Shown one piece after another: positions 1 to 5,478 of a stretch of 5,612 nt of DNA (its first letter is position 1; the number at the start of each line of letters is the position of its first letter). The translations under genes and the position numbers were made by a program. The notes under the pieces were generated by a model. That model saw only the letters and a program-made list of their open reading frames with translations. It did no database searches and was not told the DNA's origin. Origin of the DNA: an archaeon (GTDB lineage: Archaea > Asgardarchaeota > Hermodarchaeia > Hermodarchaeales > Hermodarchaeaceae); NCBI GenBank assembly GCA_016550405.1, contig JABXGX010000181.1:1-5612 (forward strand), given 5' to 3'.

Positions 1-590
1 AAGCTAAAGAAAAAGATGAAGTCATCCCCAAAGCCCCAAAACGTGACTTAGGTTTGGAAACCATTGCTAAAGTTCTGAAACGCGAAATACCCTTACATGC
101 TCACGCTCATCGAGCTGATGATATAGCAACAATCATTCGAATAGCCGAGGAGTTTAACCTCCGGTTAGTCCTCATCCACTGCACTGAAGGTCACAAGATA
201 ACTAAATTTCTGGCGAAAAGACAGTACCCAGCTGTCATCGGACCAACTATCCTTTGGACCGGTAAACCAGAGGTGAAAGAGAAGGGATTCAAAACTGCAA
301 TGATCCTGAATGAGGCTGGTGTCAAGGTTGCCTTACAAACGGATTCGTTGACACCAATGCTCTATTTCCCTCTCCTACCCATGTACTGTATTCGAGAGGG
401 AATGAGTCGAGAAGATGCTTTAAAATGTGTAACCATTAATCCCGCCGAGATACTTGGTTTGAAAGATCAGATTGGCTCCTTTGAACCTGGCAAAGATGCT
501 GACATCATTGTATGGTCAGGGCACCCCTTCGAGTTCTACAGTGAGGTAACAGAAGCTTACATCAATGGCAGGAAAATTCCAATTGAGTAA
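1..590 (+). CDS. Metal-dependent amidohydrolase, C-terminal part (5' truncated by window edge)
   Basis: The reading frame is open from base 3 with no stop before the TAA at 588-590, so the gene starts left of the window; the TTG at 54 is internal. About 195 residues are visible, and full family members usually have about 380-420. They show the second half of an amidohydrolase-superfamily barrel: a His-rich strand HAHAHR (96-113) that should carry the strand-5 metal ligand, LIHCTEGH with the strand-6 His at 177-179, and LQTD with the strand-8 catalytic Asp at 342-344. The end is typical: NPAEILGL, then IGSFEPGKDADIIVW and a closing INGRKI, where the chain returns to the small beta-sandwich. 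The strand-1 HxH motif and any strand-4 Lys lie off-window. The style is closest to COG1228 (imidazolonepropionase-related) hydrolases, which cleave cyclic amides or peptide-like bonds in the cytoplasm; substrate not determinable. The family call is firm; the role is open. Confidence 0.88.
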   Translation, partial: AKEKDEVIPKAPKRDLGLETIAKVLKREIPLHAHAHRADDIATIIRIAEEFNLRLVLIHCTEGHKITKFLAKRQYPAVIGPTILWTGKPEVKEKGFKTAMILNEAGVKVALQTDSLTPMLYFPLLPMYCIREGMSREDALKCVTINPAEILGLKDQIGSFEPGKDADIIVWSGHPFEFYSEVTEAYINGRKIPIE

Positions 591-614
591 TGAAATTAGT
601 CGAAGCACCAACTC

Positions 615-624
615 TTAATATATT
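615..624 (+). promoter_or_regulatory. Putative archaeal TATA box for the flavoprotein/Fe-S operon
   Basis: TTAATATATT is the most AT-rich, TATA-like stretch in the gap after the amidohydrolase. In archaea transcription begins roughly 25 bases downstream of the box centre, which would put the start near 645. That lies just upstream of the Shine-Dalgarno match at 652-659 and the GTG at 667. No clear purine-rich BRE precedes it, and there is no terminator between the amidohydrolase and this point, so read-through from the left is also possible. Confidence 0.35.
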
Positions 625-651
625 CTAACATTGTTTAAGCTTCCTTTTGAT

Positions 652-659
652 AAGGTGAT
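652..659 (+). promoter_or_regulatory. Ribosome binding site that favours the GTG start at 667
   Basis: AAGGTGAT matches the AGGTGAT part of the canonical anti-16S sequence GGAGGTGATC and ends 7 nt before GTG 667. The alternative in-frame TTG at 631 has only TATTCTAACA in front of it, with no purine-rich motif. This site is the main reason for choosing the downstream start. Confidence 0.6.
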
Positions 660-666
660 TTCACTG

Positions 667-2148
667 GTGCCTCCTAAGGATTTTAGTGATGAAATCGCAC
701 AAATTGTTGGTCAAGAAAATGTATCAAGGATAGCAAATTCACTTGACATTTTTTCAACTAACCAGAATGTTTTCTTTGGAAAACGCCCTCAATTAATTGT
801 AAAACCCAGGTCTAGCAAAGAAATTCAACAACTTGTGCAACTTGCAAACAAACACAGCCTTGCACTTGTTCCTTCGAGTTCTCAGGGACCCAAACTTCGG
901 TCGGATTCAGTTCCAAATGCCGAAAACACCATCATTGTTGATTTAAGCCAAATGAACCAGATATTCCGTGTTGATGAGAAGAATAAAGTCGTTATGATTC
1001 AATCAGGAGTAACATTTCAACAATTACTAGAAAAGACTAAAGCGAAAGGCCTCAGACCATTAATGCCTCTGTTACCACCTGGTTCAAAATCTGTTGTTGT
1101 GAGTGCACTGGATCGAGAACCAATAACTATACCACGATTTCATTGGGATACATCAGATCCCCTCTTGTGCACTGAAACAATATTCGGTTCTGGAGATATT
1201 TTTCGAACTGGTGCAGCAGCAGGACCAGGTTCACTCGAGGACCAATGGGCATCTGGTCAAGCTCAAAAGAATCCGTTAGGACCATCTCAATTTGATCCTT
1301 TTCGAATTCTTCAAGGATCCCAAGGAACTCTCGGAATAGTATCCTGGGCGACCATTAAATGTGAAAAAAGACCCATGGTACAGAAGGCGTTTTTCGCAGA
1401 ATCAGATTCACTGAATGAGTTGTACGGTTTCACATATAATGCACTTAAAAGGCGTTTAGGTGACCATTTATTCATTCTCAACCGAGTGAATTTTGCTTCT
1501 CTTCTTCGAATTACGCCAGACGAAATCCAAACGCTCCTTGAATCACTACCTGAATGGATCTTAGTTATTACCGTCTCAGGACATGGGCTTCTGCCCCAAG
1601 AAGAAATGGATTACATGGAAAGTGATATTAAAGAGATTGCCAACAAGACAGCTATTGATTTACAAACGAACATTGCTGAAGTTGGGGACAAAGATATTCT
1701 AAGGGTTTTGGACGAAAGTTGTTCAGAGCCATTTTGGAAGCTTAGGAAACACGGAGGTTGTATGGAAATCTTTTTCCTAACAACCTTAAATCGAACCTCT
1801 GAACTCATATCATTATTCTTTGACAAAATCCAGTTTTTTGAGGTTAACCGAATCGGTGTGTACATCCAACCACTTGTGCAAGGAAATCATGTACATTGTG
1901 AATTTGACCTTTTCTTTAATCCAGAAGATGCTAAAGAAATTTCTCGAGTCAAGAAAGCATTTCATTTAGGGACCCAAGTGCTTCTGGACAATGGAGCCTT
2001 TTTCAGTCGACCCCTAGGACCTATTGCACAGGAAATCTATGAGAGAGGATCACCAGACACTGTAATGGCACTAAGAACTGTCAAGTCCATCTTTGACCCG
2101 AACAGCGTCATGAATCCTAACAAACTTTGTTTTACGGAGGCAGACTAA
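667..2148 (+). CDS. GlcD-like FAD-binding oxidoreductase, first flavoprotein of the trio
   Basis: A 493-aa protein of the VAO/PCMH flavoprotein superfamily (COG0277, glycolate oxidase/D-lactate dehydrogenase type), probably cytoplasmic. The FAD-binding domain spans about residues 37-235: RPQLIVKPRSSKEI, IIVDLSQMNQI, then TIFGSGDIFRTG (matching the usual evVlpdGeilrtG) and QGSQGTLGIVSWATIK at 216-231. The C-terminal oxidase cap ends with FDPNSVMNPNK (476-486). A G-N-H-V-H-C-E motif at 406-412 stands where GlcD-type enzymes have GDGNxH and may bind metal or substrate. The start is GTG 667 because it has a good ribosome binding site and puts IVG at residues 13-15, exactly as in the paralogue two genes on; TTG 631 would add 12 residues. 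Odd: the PP-loop (PSSSQG, 69-74) and the segment at 143-168 lack the usual glycine-rich FAD motifs. It overlaps the Fe-S gene by one base. Likely a subunit of a 2-hydroxyacid-type dehydrogenase; substrate unknown. Confidence 0.88.
   Translation: MPPKDFSDEIAQIVGQENVSRIANSLDIFSTNQNVFFGKRPQLIVKPRSSKEIQQLVQLANKHSLALVPSSSQGPKLRSDSVPNAENTIIVDLSQMNQIFRVDEKNKVVMIQSGVTFQQLLEKTKAKGLRPLMPLLPPGSKSVVVSALDREPITIPRFHWDTSDPLLCTETIFGSGDIFRTGAAAGPGSLEDQWASGQAQKNPLGPSQFDPFRILQGSQGTLGIVSWATIKCEKRPMVQKAFFAESDSLNELYGFTYNALKRRLGDHLFILNRVNFASLLRITPDEIQTLLESLPEWILVITVSGHGLLPQEEMDYMESDIKEIANKTAIDLQTNIAEVGDKDILRVLDESCSEPFWKLRKHGGCMEIFFLTTLNRTSELISLFFDKIQFFEVNRIGVYIQPLVQGNHVHCEFDLFFNPEDAKEISRVKKAFHLGTQVLLDNGAFFSRPLGPIAQEIYERGSPDTVMALRTVKSIFDPNSVMNPNKLCFTEAD
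2136..2140 (+). promoter_or_regulatory. Shine-Dalgarno site of the Fe-S protein gene
   Basis: A perfect GGAGG lies 7 nt before ATG 2148 and inside the end of the upstream flavoprotein gene. It fixes the start at 2148 instead of the in-frame TTG at 2127, which would place the site inside the coding sequence. With the TAATG stop/start overlap it suggests translational coupling. Confidence 0.8.
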
Positions 2149-3419
2149 TGACTCTTCACGAATTTGAAAATATAATGGACAGTTGTTCACGCTGTTCAAA
2201 ATGCAAGTTCCTCCCTGCTTTACAAATCAAAAGCAAGGAATTCTCTCACATCTGCCCGTCCATCGAATATTATAATTTCCACGCGTATTCAGGTGGCGGT
2301 CGTATGATAATGGCCAATGCTTTGCTTAAGGAACGTATAGAGATTACACCTGAACTGCTCGAAGTACTGTATCGGTGTACGAATTGTGGTGGGTGTGAAG
2401 TTGCTTGTAAATTTATTTACGATTTAGAACCCAACGAAGTCATCCATGAATTACGCTCCCATTGTGTCGAACAAGGCGCCGGACCTATGCCCAAACACAA
2501 AGACTACATTACCAATGTAGATAAGGCACACAACCCCTATGGAGCAGAGCATTCTCACCGTATGGATTGGTTACCCAAAAATGTAGAGCTGGATGCAAAT
2601 GCTGAAACTTTTTATTTTGCAGGATGTACGGCTTCATATCGTCGCCACGAAATCGCCAAGGCAACTGTTCAATTACTAAATCGTGGCGGCCAGCATTTCA
2701 ATCTTCTAAATGAAAATGAATTCTGCTGCGGAAGCCCAGTCTACCGAGTCGGCGATCGCAAACGAGCAATTGAATATATGACTGAGAATGCTGACCGTTT
2801 CAAGGAGTTAGGTGTTCGACGCATCATCACAAGTTGCTCCGGCTGTTATAACATGCTAAAAATTGAATACCCACGGTTCGTAAATACAGATATTGAAGTT
2901 CTACATACTTCACAGATTCTGGAGCAGCTGATTAATACAGGTAAATTAAAACTTACAAAGAAAGTTCCTTTGAAAATTACATATCATGATCCTTGCCACC
3001 TTGGGCGTATGGCAGAACCATATACGCCTTGGGAAGGCGAAAGAATCGAGGTCTTAACGCGAGTTTACTTGAATATCCCACCGAAACCAATTCGTCGAGG
3101 GGCGGAGGGAGTCTACGATTCACCTCGTAATGTTATTCGCCAAATACCGGGTATAGAATTTATTGAGATGGAAAGAATTCGAGAATATGCATATTGTTGT
3201 GGGGCGGGAGCAGGCGTTAAGGCACAATATCCGGATTTTGCGTTATGGACTGCAAACCGACGGCTTGATGAAGCAGAATCGACTACTGCTGATGTCCTTG
3301 TGTCATGTTGCCCATTCTGTTCAACAAATTTTCAAGATGCTATGAAGACTAGAACTTCGAAAATGAGGTTTTTTGATCTAACAGAGCTTGTTCTTCAGAG
3401 TGTAGGGGGGGATGACTAA
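2148..3419 (+). CDS. HdrD/GlcF-like iron-sulfur oxidoreductase with two CCG domains
   Basis: A 423-aa electron-transfer subunit with no membrane segment. Two ferredoxin-type [4Fe-4S] motifs come first: C13-x2-C16-x2-C19 with its fourth Cys at C36-P37 (a 16-residue gap instead of the usual 3), and C77-x2-C80-x2-C83-x3-C87. Two CCG (DUF224) domains follow: C160, C193-C194, C230-x2-C233; and C283, C350-C351, C388-x2-C391 (with an extra C387). Both CCG sets are complete, as in HdrB/HdrD, where they hold non-cubane [4Fe-4S] clusters at the disulfide-reducing site; GlcF and LldE/LutA relatives also carry CCG domains. The second CCG domain has about 30 extra residues between C283 and C350. The protein sits between two flavoprotein genes with one-base overlaps on both sides, so it most likely takes electrons from their FAD. 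The acceptor (quinone, disulfide or other) is not visible. No haem-bearing HdrE-like partner is in the window. Confidence 0.92.
   Translation: MTLHEFENIMDSCSRCSKCKFLPALQIKSKEFSHICPSIEYYNFHAYSGGGRMIMANALLKERIEITPELLEVLYRCTNCGGCEVACKFIYDLEPNEVIHELRSHCVEQGAGPMPKHKDYITNVDKAHNPYGAEHSHRMDWLPKNVELDANAETFYFAGCTASYRRHEIAKATVQLLNRGGQHFNLLNENEFCCGSPVYRVGDRKRAIEYMTENADRFKELGVRRIITSCSGCYNMLKIEYPRFVNTDIEVLHTSQILEQLINTGKLKLTKKVPLKITYHDPCHLGRMAEPYTPWEGERIEVLTRVYLNIPPKPIRRGAEGVYDSPRNVIRQIPGIEFIEMERIREYAYCCGAGAGVKAQYPDFALWTANRRLDEAESTTADVLVSCCPFCSTNFQDAMKTRTSKMRFFDLTELVLQSVGGDD
3405..3411 (+). promoter_or_regulatory. G-run ribosome binding site of the second flavoprotein gene
   Basis: Seven consecutive Gs end 7 nt before ATG 3419, the same spacing as the GGAGG at the previous junction. 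A G-run can pair with the CCUCC anti-Shine-Dalgarno core using one G-U wobble. It lies in the last codons of the Fe-S gene, consistent with coupled translation. Confidence 0.55.
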
Positions 3420-4990
3420 TGCTCAAACCTACTATATACAGAGCCTTACAATCTATCGTTGGTCCTGCTAACATTTCGCAAGAACCAGTCATACTTGATA
3501 CATATGCATTCCAGTGGTGCAACGAAGTAGAAAACGCACAATGTGGACTTGAAGCGACCCGGTTTGGAACCCGCCCCGCGGCAGTAATCCTTCCAGCATC
3601 TACTGATGAAGTCCAAAGAATTTTGAAAATCTGCAATGAGCACCGAATACAATTCAAACCGCATAGCACCGGATTTGGGGCGTGGGCAGGAGTAACGAAT
3701 GAGGACGAAATTCAAATTGATCTCCGCAGAATGAATCGCATCATCGAAATCAATATTGAGAACAAGTATGCAGTCGTTGAGCCATATGTGACTAATGCTC
3801 AACTTCAATCAGAAACCATTAAAGTTGGATTGATGCACCATGCTCAAGGAGGGGGCCCTCAGACTTCCCCTTTAGCTAGCCACACCTCCATGGTTGGTCC
3901 AGGTTTTACATCTTCATATACAGGTTTCAGCGGAAGAAACCTCTTGGGTGTTGAGTGGGTTCTTCCAACTGGCAATGTTCTCCGACTTGGTTCTTTTGAT
4001 CATTCTGGTGAATGGTTCTCAGGTGATGGCCCAGGACCGAGTCTACGTGGCATTATGCGCGGGCTTATGGGAACCTATGGTGGATTAGGTGTATTTACCA
4101 AAGCCGCTATTCGTCTTTTCTCATGGCCTGCCCCAGAAAATTGGAAGTGGCAGATGAAAGGAACCATCCCTAATTATGAATGGAACCTTCCACCCTTCTG
4201 GCGAATATATGTTCTCAACTTTTCTAATTGGGATAGTTTTGAGAAAGCATTCTATGATGTTAATGACGCTGATATCAGCATGATGGCAATGGCTTCATCC
4301 CAAGAAGGATTAGCCACCATGTTCACGAACACAAAGGAACAAGCCATCGAAGCAATTATGAGTGGAATTATGACCAAGGTTCAACGCTATTTTGTCATTC
4401 TGGTTTCAGCTCACACTCAACGTGAATTCAATTATCGCCACAAACTGATTCAAGTAATTCTCGAAAAGTATAATGGTGAAGACCTAGTTGAATCCGGACT
4501 CGTTACACCAATGAAGATGCATTATGCAGAAGGCATCAGAAATATGCTGGGAAGCCACGCATTTCGATTTACATCCTGCTTTCAAAGCACCCATGGTGGT
4601 ATGGATACTATTTCTATGTCTCTGAAGATCGGTAAAATCAATAAACCCATCAAGCAGAAATATATCGAAAAGAAGGTCATCGGCGATGACCGTGGAGAAG
4701 GAATGTGGATTACAGGTTATGAGGGGGGGCATATGGCTCATATGGAAATTCCGACCATCTATGAGCCTTCTGACCCCGAATCCTGTCAAGGCTATGCAGA
4801 TTATCTTGATGAATGTAATGAAGCAGACATCAAACATAGTCTAGGGATCCCATTCTTTATCGTAGGAGACCGTATCCATGATTACTTTGGACCCAGTACC
4901 AGCAATTACCAAAACTGGCTTCGAAAAATCAAAAAAGCCTTTGACCCCAATGGTGTCGCTGATCCAGGACACTACGTCTCTGTAAAATAA
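3419..4990 (+). CDS. GlcD-like FAD-binding oxidoreductase, second flavoprotein of the trio
   Basis: A 523-aa paralogue of the 667-2148 product, in the same VAO/PCMH superfamily. The FAD-binding domain covers about residues 48-233: RFGTRPAAVILPASTDEV, the PP-loop PHSTGFG (81-87), IQIDLRRMNRI, GVEWVLPTGNVLRLG (177-191) and GGLGVFTKAAIRL (221-233). The cap domain ends in AFDPNGVADPGHY (507-519), where Asp replaces the usual Asn of NPG. A G-H-M-A-H-M-E motif at 437-443 lines up with G-N-H-V-H-C-E of the partner, and both are followed by a (D/Y)xPx(D) turn. Its PP-loop keeps more glycines than the partner's, so it may be the better FAD binder. The stretch around 155-175 (VGPGFTSSYTGFSGRN) replaces the classic GGxxAxNAxG motif. 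The start is ATG 3419, overlapping the Fe-S gene's stop by one base. Probably the second flavin subunit of a heterotrimer, comparable to GlcD/GlcE. Substrate unknown. Confidence 0.88.
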   Translation: MLKPTIYRALQSIVGPANISQEPVILDTYAFQWCNEVENAQCGLEATRFGTRPAAVILPASTDEVQRILKICNEHRIQFKPHSTGFGAWAGVTNEDEIQIDLRRMNRIIEINIENKYAVVEPYVTNAQLQSETIKVGLMHHAQGGGPQTSPLASHTSMVGPGFTSSYTGFSGRNLLGVEWVLPTGNVLRLGSFDHSGEWFSGDGPGPSLRGIMRGLMGTYGGLGVFTKAAIRLFSWPAPENWKWQMKGTIPNYEWNLPPFWRIYVLNFSNWDSFEKAFYDVNDADISMMAMASSQEGLATMFTNTKEQAIEAIMSGIMTKVQRYFVILVSAHTQREFNYRHKLIQVILEKYNGEDLVESGLVTPMKMHYAEGIRNMLGSHAFRFTSCFQSTHGGMDTISMSLKIGKINKPIKQKYIEKKVIGDDRGEGMWITGYEGGHMAHMEIPTIYEPSDPESCQGYADYLDECNEADIKHSLGIPFFIVGDRIHDYFGPSTSNYQNWLRKIKKAFDPNGVADPGHYVSVK

Positions 4991-5035
4991 CACATCCTTC
5001 AGATTCAAATACAACTTTGAACCCATGAAGCGGCT

Positions 5036-5401
5036 ATGTTTCTCATTGATCCCTTCCTACTCATATTCTTTGGTTTTCTATCATTTCTAATTGGATTCTA
5101 TACTAAACGTTACACGACTCTTCCCATCGACAAGATCCTTGTGTATTTCAGTCTGATTGTGATGACCACAGCAGGTATTACGCTCTATCTAAACAACCCT
5201 ATTCTCGACTGGATGTGGATGCCTTTCTACCCCCTTGCCACCTCTGGAAGAGACTATATGATAAACTCGCTCGTTTTTAACTTCGAATCAGTCAACACAA
5301 CAGGACTAATTGATGCAATCTCAGCACTCCTGATAGCGATTTATCCGATCTGGATCACTATTGGTGTTCTCATTTTCAAACGTTGGAAGGTTGCAGATTA
5401 A
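5036..5401 (+). CDS. Small three-helix membrane protein of unknown function
   Basis: A 121-aa protein I do not recognise. Hydrophobic segments lie at about 7-22, 33-52 and 89-114. Positive charges at K24-R25 and at the C-terminus (K115, R116, K118) predict N-terminus out, C-terminus in. An aromatic loop of about 35 residues (53-88, with DWMWMPFYP) would lie outside. It contains no His or Cys, so it cannot ligate haem or an Fe-S cluster; it is not an HdrE or cytochrome b subunit. It starts at the first in-frame ATG after a TGA at 5018-5020. No Shine-Dalgarno motif precedes it, only a weak AT-rich patch near 5005-5013, so it may be leaderless or translated by read-through from the operon 45 bases upstream. 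It could be a membrane anchor for the flavoprotein/Fe-S complex, but only position supports that. The length, clear hydrophobic pattern and open frame make it a likely real gene. Confidence 0.72.
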   Translation: MFLIDPFLLIFFGFLSFLIGFYTKRYTTLPIDKILVYFSLIVMTTAGITLYLNNPILDWMWMPFYPLATSGRDYMINSLVFNFESVNTTGLIDAISALLIAIYPIWITIGVLIFKRWKVAD

Positions 5402-5406
5402 TCAGG

Positions 5407-5416
5407 TTTTATTGTT
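5407..5416 (+). terminator. Weak oligo-T terminator after the membrane protein gene
   Basis: TTTTATTGTT begins 6 bases after the stop codon at 5399-5401. Archaeal transcription often stops at such T-rich tracts without a hairpin. It is short and interrupted, but it is the only T-rich candidate between this gene and the convergent Hsp20 gene. Confidence 0.35.
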
Positions 5417-5440
5417 AGTAGATTACCTAGCGCGATTACT

Positions 5441-5450
5441 GAATCGATTC
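5441..5450. repeat. Perfect 10-bp palindrome in the convergent intergenic region
   Basis: GAATCGATTC reads the same on both strands. It lies between the oligo-T tracts of two converging genes. As a hairpin it would have almost no loop, so a protein-binding site or a chance occurrence is more likely than a terminator stem. Confidence 0.4.
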
Positions 5451-5453
5451 TGG

Positions 5454-5463
5454 AAATAAAAAA
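5454..5463 (-). terminator. Oligo-T terminator of the Hsp20 gene
   Basis: On the minus strand this reads TTTTTTATTT, starting 15 bases beyond the Hsp20 stop codon. It is the longest T-tract in the intergenic region and fits the archaeal pattern of intrinsic termination at T-runs without a required stem. Confidence 0.5.
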
Positions 5464-5478
5464 GTGAGGAGAGGCTGA

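Noticed and set aside
2127..2147. TTG at 2127 as start of the Fe-S protein.
   Set aside because: The GGAGG at 2136-2140 would fall inside the coding sequence; ATG 2148 has correct spacing and the stop/start overlap seen again at the next junction.
3404..3421. G7 run before the second flavoprotein gene as a programmed frameshift site fusing it to the Fe-S protein.
   Set aside because: A -1 slip enters the second gene's frame but meets TGA at 3413-3415 at once, so no fusion forms. The run is better explained as a ribosome binding site.
4675..4691. Inverted repeat GGTCATCG-G-CGATGACC in the second flavoprotein gene.
   Set aside because: It is a perfect 17-base palindrome-like site but lies deep in coding sequence, encodes a normal protein segment, and about one such match is not surprising in 5.6 kb.
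4723..4729. Second G7 homopolymer, inside the second flavoprotein gene, as a phase-variation tract or sequencing error.
   Set aside because: The frame stays open and the motif around it (GGHMAHME) matches the paralogue, so the reading is correct; one short tract is weak evidence for phase variation.
1611..5026. Minus-strand and out-of-frame open stretches within the three large genes.
   Set aside because: They overlap well-supported genes entirely or nearly so, show no recognisable motifs and lack ribosome binding sites; they are shadows of the coding frames.
5036..5401. Membrane protein as a cytochrome b or HdrE-type subunit of the complex.
   Set aside because: It has no histidine or cysteine at all, so it cannot bind haem or an Fe-S cluster.
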